From contig NZ_JACCCJ010000005.1 of the NCBI RefSeq assembly GCF_013410105.1, positions 62,001-126,000 on the forward strand: DNA of 64,000 bases, written 5' to 3'. How positions within the stretch are numbered: position 1 is the stretch's first letter; the number at the start of each line of letters is the position of its first letter. The translations under genes were made by a program, and so were the position numbers. This document shows positions 17,070-28,200 of the stretch, in pieces. Source of the stretch: Sphingopyxis sp. JAI108. GTDB taxonomy: Bacteria > Pseudomonadota > Alphaproteobacteria > Sphingomonadales > Sphingomonadaceae. Under the pieces are notes generated by a model. The model was not told the origin of the DNA and ran no database searches. It worked only from the letters and a program-made list of their open reading frames with translations.

Positions 17070-17203
17070 ACTGCAGCTGCGGGCTTACGTTGCAACGCGG
17101 CATTCGCTTGGATTGCGCCACCGCCGGATTTGTCTTTGTCCATTGACCGAGCAGTCGGCGGTTTCCGCCTCGCACCCGATGCTGAGAGTGGGCGAGCGGG
17201 CGG

Positions 17204-17309
17204 GTGGTTGGGCTCAAGATATCCACTGTCGGGCGTCATCGTTTCGGCAGGCGACATGCTGATCGAGATCGTTCCGCAAGGCAGGGCCCTGGCCTGCCGG
17301 TCGACATAA
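17204..17309 (+). pseudogene. Remnant of a HlyD-family membrane fusion protein
   Basis: The bases encode VVGLKISTVG and then, one frame over, GVIVSAGDMLIEIVPQG before a stop. Together this resembles the C-terminal beta-barrel of type I secretion adaptors (typical pattern: V-x-L-K-V-x-T-x-G-G-V-V-x-x-G-x-x-L-x-x-I-V-P). A frameshift at about 17231 and the lack of any upstream HlyD sequence show it is a scar. No ABC transporter gene lies nearby. Confidence 0.4.
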
Positions 17310-17333
17310 TTTCATGGCGATAAACAAATGCCC

Positions 17334-18773
17334 TCATGCGCCCAGCGAAGTTTGGAGCGAACCCAGCCAAGGCAGGTAATTGCGAAACCGGTCGTGTGTT
17401 CGATGAATCGCCGAGCGAACCTGCTGAGCGCTCGGCGTATAGACGGCGCGGGGGTTCTTTTCCGGCGCGAGGCAAGCTTCCGCAAAAGGAAGCCGCAACT
17501 GATCGAGCAGAGCGGGTATCTCGCGGTCCGGGTCGGATACGAGCCGCTCATAGTCGACGTCGCACAATCTTTCGGTTGCGGAGGCTTGGGCAATTTCCAT
17601 CATACGGCGATAGGATTGGTAATATCGGCCGACGTCCGCCAGTGCGTTCGGAAAATCGGTATTGCGATTGAAATGGGTGGTGAAGGCAGAAAAGCCACAC
17701 GCCATCGGATCGCGGCGCACGTCGACGATGCGCGCATCCGGCATGATCCGGCGAATAAGCGCAACAAATCGCCAGTTGGCGGGCATTTTGTCCGTGAAAA
17801 ATGGGCGGACGGTGCGGCGATAGCGGCCGGCTCTCGCCAGATAATCCGCGCCGAGTTGTTCGGCCTGGCCCTGCGTCAACAAATGCAGGCGGCCGACGAA
17901 GGCCGCAGGGTTGTCGAAAGCGCCGATCGATGCGGCGACATCCTCGAGCGCGAACAGTTCCCCGAGACCCTCGACTTCCGGATGGCTGGCGAGGATCTGT
18001 TCCACCAAAGTGGATCCCGAGCGCGGCATGCCGACGATAAAGATCGCGCCATGCGCTTCGGCGGGAACGTCTTCGACCGCCGCGAAAAAGGATGGTTGCA
18101 AAATCCGATGCGCCTCGACGAAGGCAGCAAGCCGCGCTCCGTCATGGGGAATGATGGAGTCCCGCAAGGCGTTGGCCTTGGCGTAATTGTCGAACGACCG
18201 GGCGAAATCTCCCCGGTCGCCCAGTGCCCGGCCAAGTGCGAAGGAAACTTGGATCCGTTGATGAGGGTCAGGGGCCAACCGCGACGCCCGCTCCATTTCT
18301 TCGATATCGCCATCGGAAAAGGGCGCGCCGCGCAAATTGGCGATCCCGAGCCAGGCTGCGCCCATTTCTGGCGCGCGCGCAACGGCGCCTCGATAAGCGG
18401 CGGCGGCGTCGGATGTCATGCCGAGGGCTGCGAGGTCATGTCCGAAATTGGACCAGAGAACCGGCACCTCCGGCGCCATGGCAACGAGCTTGCGATGGAG
18501 ATCGATCGCTTCGCCGGCGCGCCGCTCGGCGGAGAGAACGCCCGCCTTTAACGATAGCGGCCAGATGCTCGATGGCCGCTGCCGCGCCTCATGGTCGAGG
18601 TGAAACAGGGCTTCGTCGATGCGCCCCGCGCTGCACAGATAGGATATGAAGCCGGTATGCGCGCGAGCGGAATCCGGTTCGGCCCCAATGGCCTGGCGTA
18701 GTCGCCGCTCGTCGTCGGAGCCGAGTGAATTCACAGCCTTGGATCGCGGCTCGAAAGTAACATCATGACGCAC
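17334..18773 (-). CDS. TPR-containing sulfotransferase-family protein
   Basis: A 479-residue protein. The first ~220 residues are tetratricopeptide-type helical repeats. From about residue 250 there is a sulfotransferase domain with the 5'-phosphosulfate loop GMPRSGSTLVEQIL and a likely 3'-phosphate-binding segment VDVRRDPMACGFSAF. It would move sulfate from PAPS to a hydroxyl or tyrosine acceptor; the acceptor is unknown. It is divergent from the giant autotransporter gene across a 481-base gap with an FNR-type box. Confidence 0.88.
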   Translation of the reverse strand: MRHDVTFEPRSKAVNSLGSDDERRLRQAIGAEPDSARAHTGFISYLCSAGRIDEALFHLDHEARQRPSSIWPLSLKAGVLSAERRAGEAIDLHRKLVAMAPEVPVLWSNFGHDLAALGMTSDAAAAYRGAVARAPEMGAAWLGIANLRGAPFSDGDIEEMERASRLAPDPHQRIQVSFALGRALGDRGDFARSFDNYAKANALRDSIIPHDGARLAAFVEAHRILQPSFFAAVEDVPAEAHGAIFIVGMPRSGSTLVEQILASHPEVEGLGELFALEDVAASIGAFDNPAAFVGRLHLLTQGQAEQLGADYLARAGRYRRTVRPFFTDKMPANWRFVALIRRIMPDARIVDVRRDPMACGFSAFTTHFNRNTDFPNALADVGRYYQSYRRMMEIAQASATERLCDVDYERLVSDPDREIPALLDQLRLPFAEACLAPEKNPRAVYTPSAQQVRSAIHRTHDRFRNYLPWLGSLQTSLGA

Positions 18774-19254
18774 ATTATCGGTGCGCTCGCCCGCAGCGCA
18801 AGTAACCAGCAGCGGCGCAGCGACGCAATCCGGTGGATCGCCGGATGTTACCCGGCCTCAGTCTCTCCCATCGATACGGTAACACACCCCCATTCACTGT
18901 CATTCGGTAACCTGCTGATAATAATTTGATTTATATCAAGCTCTGCACTGGCTTTCGATTCTGCGGAGATCGGGCCGGACGGACCGCCGTTTAGCTCGCC
19001 TTGCGCAAGGGAGGTACGAGCGACGCGGAGGCAAGCCTCCAGAGGAAGCGTGTTCGTGGGACGAACGTCGATTCTGGGGCGGGATTTGAGAAAAGGGGGG
19101 TGAATGATCGAAGATCGCACGGCTTTGCCCGTCATGCTCGACCCTGCAAACGTCGCACTCCATGCGCCGCGCCATCCCCTGTCGAACCCGACCACCTCTG
19201 CCAATCTCCCCAGCTCGCCCGCCCCGCGGGCCATTTCGCGTTCAAGGAAAGCTC
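18774..19254. other. 481-base divergent intergenic region
   Basis: This gap between the divergent sulfotransferase and autotransporter genes contains no convincing gene. It holds the FNR/FixK-type box at 18926-18939. The part after 19000 is purine-rich, with a GGGAGG and an AAAAGGGGGG run. The autotransporter start at 19255 has a near Shine-Dalgarno AAGGAAA. The transcription start could lie anywhere after the box, leaving a leader of up to about 290 nt. Confidence 0.6.
18926..18939. promoter_or_regulatory. Perfect FNR/FixK-type box
   Basis: TTGATTTATATCAA matches the FNR/FixK consensus TTGAT-N4-ATCAA at every defined position. It lies 152 bases from the sulfotransferase start and 315 bases before the autotransporter start. 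It is the only such perfect site I noticed in a promoter region of the window. Which direction it controls is not decided by the sequence. Confidence 0.7.
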
Positions 19255-22200
19255 ATGGCCGATAACAGCATGAACCGTGGAAATGTCGCCGGCGCTCGGG
19301 CCCGTTCGCGGTGGCTTCTTTGCAGTGCATCGCTTGCCGCGGTGCTCGCCTGCGTTCCCGTGGCGGCACATGCCGAAGATCGCTATTGGGACGCCAACGG
19401 CACCGCCGTGGGTTCGGGCGGTAGCGGGACGTGGAACCTCGCCAACCTCAACTGGAGCCCCAATGGCGACGGGGTCAGCGGACCGTTCGTCGAGCCGTGG
19501 GTCAATGGCGATCTCGACAATGCGATCTTCGGTGGCACTGCCGGGACGATAACGGTCGGTGTTCCTGTCACCGTCGGTAACATCACCTTCAGCTCGGCGG
19601 GCTATGTGCTGAACGGCAGCACGATCACGCTCGGCGATGCCGATTCCACCATCACGACGGCGACGGGGATCAGCACGATCAATTCGATTGTCGCGGGTTC
19701 GAACGGGCTTATCAAGGTCGGCAATGGCGCGCTGATCCTGAACGGCGTCAACAGTTTCACAGGCGATATCAATATCAACGCGGGCAGCCTTTATGCCGCT
19801 GCCGACAGTGCCCTCGGTGCAGCGGGCAACAATATCTTCACCGCCGCAGCGTCCAATGTGCGCCTGTCGATTGCGGGTGCCGGCACCGCCCGCACCGTAA
19901 CGATCGGCACCGGTGGCAATCTGATCCTCGAGGGGACAGGATCGGGGTCGGCGCGGATCCGCGGTGACGGGTCGGTGCAGCTTGCCGCAAGCGGTATCAC
20001 GATGAGCAACGATCTCAGCGACTATACCGGCCGCACCGTCTTCCAGGGCTGCAACGGCGTCTGCTCGACGCGCTTCACCTCGATTGCCAATCTTGGCCAA
20101 GCCAGCTCGCTCGGCGCGCCGGTCACGGTAGAGGACGGCACGATCGTCTTCAACCAGCAGAGCCAGTATAGCGACAGCATCATCTATCTCGGCGACGGCG
20201 ACAGCTCGAACCGCAATTGGGACATCAACGGGAATAACGCCCAGATTCGCAACCAGGGGACCGGCACGCTCGAGATAACCGGGAATATCGATATCTCGGC
20301 GGCCGGGGCATTCAATGCCGAAACCGCCGACATCCACCTGCTCGGCGTACTCAGCGGCGGAGCCTATGGTTTCAGTGCGCTGGCGGGGCGCCATATCGCG
20401 CTCGGCGACGCGAACAGCTTTACCGGGCAGGCGACGCTTGCGGGCGAGATTCGCCTTGGCAAGCTTGCCGACATTGGCAGCGAGAGTTCGCTCGGCGCGG
20501 GCACGACGATCGGACTCAGCAACGGAACGCTGAGCTACACCGGCGCGGGCGACGCCAGCAATCGCGAGTGGCTGGTCAACGGGACCGCCAATGCGATCCG
20601 CAACGACGGCACCGGCGCGCTCGATCTGTCGGGCGCGCTCGCCTTCAACGTGGCGAATCCCAATCCTGATACGCTGACTTTCGGCGGAACCTTCGCCGGG
20701 ACCAATAGCTTCTCGGGCGTCATGTCCGGCAACGGCAACATCGTCGCCGATAGCGCGGGGACATGGGTGCTTGGCGGCGCGAATGTACAGCGCGGAACGG
20801 TGACGGTGAACGGCGGCACATTGCGCGCCGGAACCGCTGGTGCTTTCGGCAACGCGACGGGATTCATCGTCAACGGCGGTACTCTCGACCTTGGCGGTTT
20901 CGACCTTGTCGCGCCGTCGCTGACGGGCAGCGGCGGAACGGTGGCGCTCGGCGGATCGACGCTCACCGTCGCGGCAGCGACGGCGCAAAGTTTCGGGGGC
21001 AGCATCGCGGGCAGCGGCGGACTGACAAAGTCCGGCGCGGGCACACTGACGCTGACGGGCGCGAACAGCTACACCGGCGCGACGACGATTTCGGGCGGCC
21101 GGCTCGCGCTCGATTTCGCGGGTGCCGGCGGTCCGGCGTCGGACATTATTTCATCGGCATCGCATCTGGTGCTGTCGGGCGGTGCGCTCGACGTGCTGGG
21201 CGCGGCGGGCGAAGCCAACGGCCAGACCTTCGACGGGCTGACGGTCAGCGCGGGCAGCAACACGCTGCGCGCGGTCAGCGGGGCTGGCGGCACGGTCGAT
21301 CTGAACCTTGGCGCGATCAACCGCACGGGCGGGCTGGTCAATTTCGTGCTGCCCGGCGCGGGGGCGATCACGACAAGCAATCTCGACGGCGTACTCGGCG
21401 GCTGGGCGACGATCAACGGATCGGATTATGCAAAGGTTGTCGGCGGCAATATCGTCGCGTTCGACGCAAGCGATTATACTGACAAGGACGATGCGGGAAC
21501 CTGGGCCGATGGCGAGATCGTCAGCGACGCCGCCGGGGCAGCGAATTCGCCTTTCTTCGGAACGGTCGGCAGCGACGTCACGCTGGGCGGGCTGCGCTAT
21601 TCGGCGGCGGCGGGATCGACCGTCACCGTCGGCGCGGGCAACCGGCTGGGCGTCGAGGGGACAATCATCGTCGCGCCAAGCGTCGGCGCGGCGAACCAGG
21701 CGATCAACGGCGGCGAACTGACTAGCGGCGTCGCGGGCGGCACGCTCGGCATCCAGCACAATGGCGGCGGCACCTTCACCATCGGGTCGGCGATCGTCGA
21801 CGGCGGGGGGGTGACCTCCTTTGCCAAGGGCGGCGCGGGCCGCGTCACGCTGTCGGGAACGAATAGCTATACCGGCGCGACGACGCTGACCGACGGGGTG
21901 CTTCAGATTTCCAGCGTCGGAAATGGCGGCGTGGTATCGGGCATCGGCGCCTCCTCGGCGGACTCGTCGAACCTCGTCCTCGAAGGCGGCACGCTCCAAT
22001 ATACCGGAGGCACGGCAAGCAGCGATCGCGGCTTCACATTGGTCAATGGCGGCGCTGCGCGAACGATCGATGTCGCCGCGGCGGGCACCGACCTGACTTT
22101 CTCGGGCGTCGTGACAAGCTTTGACGATGCCGGTTTCACCAAGGCGGGCGCGGGCACGCTGACACTCGCCAACGCCGCCAACGACTATATCGGGGTGACC

Positions 22201-25200
22201 ACCGTCGCAGGCGGAACGCTCGCGGTGAACACGCTCACCGACGGCGGGATCGCGAGCGGGATTGGCGCTGCGAGCAATGCGTCGGAGAATATCGTTCTCA
22301 CCAATGGAGGGCAGCTGCGCTATACGGGCGGCACGGCCACGACCGACCGCGGCTTCACACTCGCAAGCGGCAACGGCCGCATCGACGTCGAGCAGGCGAG
22401 CACGACGCTAACGATCAGCGGCGTCGCGACGGGTTCGGGCAATAATTTCATCAAGGACGGTGCCGGCACGCTCGTCCTCACCGGCACCAACACGTACACA
22501 GGCGAGACGATTGTAACCGCGGGGACGCTGCGCGCGGGATCGGCTCTGGCGTTCGGTCCGGGCGGGCGCTATATGACCGTCGATGCGGGGGCGACGCTCG
22601 ACCTAGGCGGCTATGATATCAATATCGCGGCGATTATCGGCGGCGGACTTGTCGATCTGGGCGGGCAAACACTGACGACTGCGGGTGGTCCCGGCGTTTT
22701 TACCGGGCGGATCACCGGCACCGGCGGTTTCACGCGCGGCGCGGGCAGCTACACGCAGACGATCAGTGGCTGCAACAACGACTATACCGGCGTCACGACG
22801 ATCAGCGGCGGGCTTGCGATCGACTGCATCGCCGACGGCGGGCAGGCGAGCAGCATCGGCGCCTCGTCGTCGGCCGCCGCAAATCTCGTCTTTGCAGGCG
22901 GGACACTGGCTTATACCGGGGCCAGCGCGTCGACTGATCGCGGCTTCGCGTTGACCGGCAATGGCGCGATCAACGTGGTCGATTCCGCTGCCGTGCTGGA
23001 ATTTTCCGGTATTGTCACCGGCGGCGGGCAACTGGCCAAGACTGGTGCCGGGACCTTGCTCCTGTCGGGGACGAACAGTTCGACCGGAGCTCTGCGCATC
23101 ATCAATGGTACTGTTCGCACGGGATCGACGGCCGCGTTGGGAAGCGGCCCGATGACGCTCGATAACACCGCCGGCGTCCTGCTCGACGTCGATGGTTATG
23201 ACAATGATGTCCGCTATCTGACAGGCGGCGGCGTGCTCGGCGGTAACATCGCCCTTGGCGCAGCGACGTTGACAATCACCACGGGGGGCAGCGCCGCCGC
23301 CGTTTACGGCGGTGCGATCTCGGGCAGCGGTGGCCTGGTGAAGGACGGCGGCAGCTATCAGGAACTGTCGGGCTGTGCGAGCAGCTATGCCGGGGCAACC
23401 GTGATCAACGCCGGCATTCTCGGGGTTGCCTGCCTCGACGATGGCGGCGCGAACAGTTCGATCGGTTCGTCATCGGGCGCGGCGAGCAATCTCGTCCTGA
23501 ACGGTGGCACGCTGCGATATGTCGGCGTCGGCGGAGCGACGAACCGCCAGTTCACGCTTGGCGCATCGACCACGAGCAAGCTCGACGCATCGGGCACCGG
23601 GGCGATTGCCTTCACTCACGCGGGTCCGCTGACCTTTGCAAGCGCCAATACGGCGCAGACGCTGACGCTGGGCGGCACCAACACGGGCAACAATGATCTC
23701 GCCGCGCAGATCACCAACAATGGCTCGGGTATCACGCGCCTGACCAAGACCGATGCGGGCACATGGCTGCTCACCAACGCGGGCAGCACCTACACCGGCA
23801 TCACGACGATCAGCGGCGGCGTCCTTGGGGTCGACAAGCTGGCCGACGGCGGGATGGCGAGCAGCATCGGCGCATCGTCGGCCGCCGCGTCGAACCTCGT
23901 CATCGGCAATGGATCGACGCTGCGCTACACCGGTGCGGGCGATACCACGAACCGTCTGTTCACCCTGTCGGCGGGCGTCACCTTCATCGAATCGTCGGGC
24001 ACGGGCGCGATCGTCTTCACTGACACCGGACCGGTGACGCTGGCGAACAACAATCAGGCGCGCACCATCGCGCTTGGCGGCACCAACACGGGAAACAACA
24101 CGCTGGCGGGGTCAATCGGCAACGCCGGATCGGGCGTCACCACGCTGGCGAAGAACGACAGCGGCACCTGGGTTCTTACTGGCAACCACAGCTATACCGG
24201 TTCGACCAACATCAACGGCGGGACGCTGTTTGTCGGGGGCGGCGGCACGACGGGCTCGATCGCAAGTGCGCTCGTCAACAATTTCGGCACGCTCGGGTTC
24301 AACCGCAGCGACCTTTTGTCCTATGGCGGGCAGATCGTCGGCACCGGAGCGCTGCGACAGGCGGGGACGGGGACGACCGTCCTTACCGGCACCAACACCT
24401 ACACCGGCGGCACGACGATCGAGGCGGGCACGCTCCAGCTCGGCAATGGCGGGACGACGGGCAGCATCGTCGGCGATGTCGTCGATAACGGCGTGCTGGT
24501 GTTCAACCGATCGGATCTCGTGACTTTCGCCGGCCTCATTTCGGGCAGCGGCGCCGTGCGGCAGGTCGGAAGTGGCACGACGGTGCTTTCGGGCATCAAC
24601 AGCTACGCTGGCGGCACGTCGATCGTGGGAGGTACGTTGCAGGTGTCGGCCGACGCCAATCTGGGCGACGCCGCCGGCGGTCTCATTTTCTCCGGCGGCA
24701 CGCTGCGCACGACCGCATCCTTTGCGAGCGCGCGCAGCAGCAGCCTGACCGGCGCGGGCACTATCCTGACCGATGGCGGGACGATCTTCGCGCTGGGCGG
24801 CGTGATTTCGGGCGCGGGCGGCCTCACCAAGTCCGGCACGGGCATTTTGACGCTGAGCGGCAACAACAGCTATGCTGGCGCGACCAACGTGAACGCAGGT
24901 ACGCTGCGCATCAATGGCGACCAATCCGCGGCGACGGGCCTTGTGACGGTGGCGTCAGGCGCGACGCTGGCGGGCAGCGGGACGATCGGCGGCAGCGTCA
25001 ATGTGCTGAACGGCGGCATCCTCGCGCCTGGCAACAGCCCCGGCACGTTGGATATCAACGGCGACCTGTCGCTGGCGGGCGGTTCGATCCTGAACTTCGA
25101 ATTCGGCGAAGCCGGTGTCGTCGGTGGAGCACTCAACGATCTGGTCAACGTCGGTGGCAATTTGACACTTGATGGCACGATCAACGTCACCTCGTCGAGC

Positions 25201-28200
25201 GGCGGCTATTTCGGCGGCGGCATCTACCGCGTCTTCAACTATGCCGGGACGCTCACCGACAACGGGCTCGCGCTGGGATCGATGCCGGCGGGAAGCGACG
25301 TCACCGTCCAGACGTCGGTTGCGGGACAGGTCAACCTGATCAACAGTGAGGGCCTTGCGCTCAGCTTCTGGGACGGCGACGCCGGACCCAAGTTCGACGA
25401 TCTGGTCAACGGCGGCAGCGGCAGCTGGCATCTCAGCGGCGCCGACAACAACTGGACCGGCGCCGACGGCGCGATCAACGCGGCCTATGCCGACGGCACC
25501 TTTGCGATTTTCGCGGGCGCGCCCGGCACGGTCACGGTGAACAATAGCGACGGCGCGGTCACCGCGACGGGGATGCAGTTCGCGACCGACGGTTATCTGA
25601 TCGACGGCGCGCCGTTGACGCTGGTCGGTCCTGAATCGGTCGTTCGCGTTGGCGACGGCACCGCGGCGGGTGCAGGTTTCACCGCGACGATCAGCGCTGA
25701 CCTCACCGGTGCGTCGCAGTTGGTAAAGACCGATGCCGGCACGCTCGTGCTCACGGGCGCGAACAGCTACACCGGCGGCACCCGGATCGAGGGCGGCGTC
25801 ATTTCGGTCGAGAATGACAGCTTCCTCGGCGATGCCGGTAGCACGATCACGCTTGATGGCGGCACCTTGCGAATGACGGGCGCCAGTTCGGTCAATGCGC
25901 GCACCTACATTATTGGCGCGAACGGCGGTGCGATCGACATTGCAAATGCCGCAACGTCGAACGGCGTCCTCGATGCCATGACAGGAAGCGGCGGATTTAC
26001 AAAACTCGGCGACGGTTCGCTCGCGCTCGCTGGCGAGAACAGCTATACCGGCGGCACGACGATCGAGGCCGGTACGCTGCAAATCGGCGGTTTGGGCGGC
26101 GCGACCGGCTCGATCATCGGCGACGTGGTCAACAATGCCCGCCTCACCTTCAACCGCTCGAATGCCTATACCTATGCGGGCTCGATCACCGGCACTGGCA
26201 GCGTTCAGGTAGCAAGCACCGGCGTGACCACGCTGACCGGCGACAGCAATTATGGCGCCGGGACGCTCATCAATGGTCTGGGCGGCGAGCTTCGTATCGT
26301 CGGCGGGGCCAATGTCATTTCCGGGGGTTCCACGACGATGGGGCGCTCGACGCTGAGCGTCGACGGCGCGAATTCGGTCTTCAGCACGACCGCCATTGGC
26401 GGGACTATTGCCTTCGCCGGCTCGACCGTGGTGAACGTAACGGACGGCGGCACGCTCCGGATCAGGGCGGGCGACCTGGATCTGCGAGGCACTCTCAACG
26501 TCGCGACCCGGATCAACATCACCGGCGCGAACTCGCTGGCTGATGTGGCGGGCGGCATTCGCGGGAGCGCGACCTTCAACGCTCCCTTCAGCCTGACGAT
26601 CGGCGCGGGCGGGACGCTGCGCACCGCGGGGGAGAGCCAGATCGGCACCGCGACCAGCAACACCAATCCCATCGCCGTCGCGATCGCTGCCGCGGGTTCC
26701 AACTGGACGAGCACCGGTTCGTTGCTGATGACCGCCGGCAATTTCACTGTCGATCAGGGCGGCACGGCGAGCTTTGCGTCGGCGACCTTCGGTGCCGCGC
26801 CGCAGGCCGCAAACCTGACAGTGTCGGGCGCGGGCTCCAGCTTCGCCACGACGGGTGACCTGATTATCGGTAGCGGGACTGGCACTGCGGTTCTGACGGT
26901 TGCCGACGGCGGCCGGACGGTCGCCGGCTCAGGCCTCCAGATTGCGGCCCAAGCCGGTTCGACCGGCACCGTAAATATCGGCGGCGTCGAAGGCGGTTTG
27001 GCCGCCGCGGCGGGCTTCATCGAGGGCAACATAACTTTCGGGTCCGGCGCGGGCGAGTTGAACTTCAACCACACCGGCACCGACCATCTCTTCGCCAACA
27101 GCATGTCGGGCGCGGGTTCGATCGACCATGCGGCCGGCACGACGCGGCTGACCGGTGACAGCTCGGCCTTTACCGGCACGACGTCGGTCGCAGGCGGTAC
27201 GCTGCTCGTCGACGGCATCCTTGGCGACGCGTCGAGCGGCGTCAGCGTAGCGACGGGCGGCACGCTTGGCGGCACCGGCACGCTCGGCGGCAATGTCGCC
27301 ATCCTCGATGGCAACCTCAATCCGGGTAACGTCGGCGGGATTCCGGGCAGGCTGACGATCGCCGGCGACTTAAACCTCGCCCCGGCCGCGACGCTCAACG
27401 TCGACTTTGGTCAGGCGAATGTCGTTGGCGGCGCGTACAACGACCTGATCGATGTGGGCGGCGACCTCGTTCTCGGCGGGACACTCAATGTACAGGAGGC
27501 CCTTGGGGGTAATTTCGAACCGGGCGTCTATCGCGTCATCAACTATGGGGGGACGCTGACCGACAACGGTTTGACGGTCAATGCAGGCTATTTCGTGCAG
27601 ACCTCGGTCGCGAACCAGGTCAATCTGGTGAACACCACCGGCCTCACGATGCGCTTCTGGGACGGTGTCAACGGCGGCAAGAATGACGGGGTGATCACGG
27701 GCGGGGACGGCCTGTGGCAGGCAAGTGGCGGCAACGACAACTGGACCGAGTTCGACGGATCGGCGAACGCGCCGTTCACCGATGCGGCCTTCGCGGTCTT
27801 TTCGGGTGTCGGTGGCGCGGTAACCGTCGACGGCTCGCTCGGCGCGGTCACGGCATCGGGGATGCAGTTCGCCAGCGACGGCTATGTCATCGCGGGCGCC
27901 GATATCGCGCTCGTTGAAGCAGAGGCGATCATTCGCGTCGGTGACGGCTCGATTGGCGGTGCGGACTATAGCGCCACCATCGCGTCGAACCTGACCGGCA
28001 TCGGCGATGTCATCAAGACCGACCTCGGAACGCTCGTGCTGACGGGCGACAACAGTTTCGTGGGCGAAACCAACGTCCGGGGCGGCGAACTGCGGCTCGC
28101 GGACGGCGGCACGCTGAACAATGCGGACGGCATGATCGGCCGCGAAAGCGGCGAGCAGGGCGTCGTCACCGTCACGGGCACCGACGGCAGCGGCAGCGCC

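Noticed and set aside
19132-20988. 618-codon open frame on the minus strand
   Set aside because: Antisense to the autotransporter 5' end, low-complexity, with no ribosome binding site or recognisable fold.
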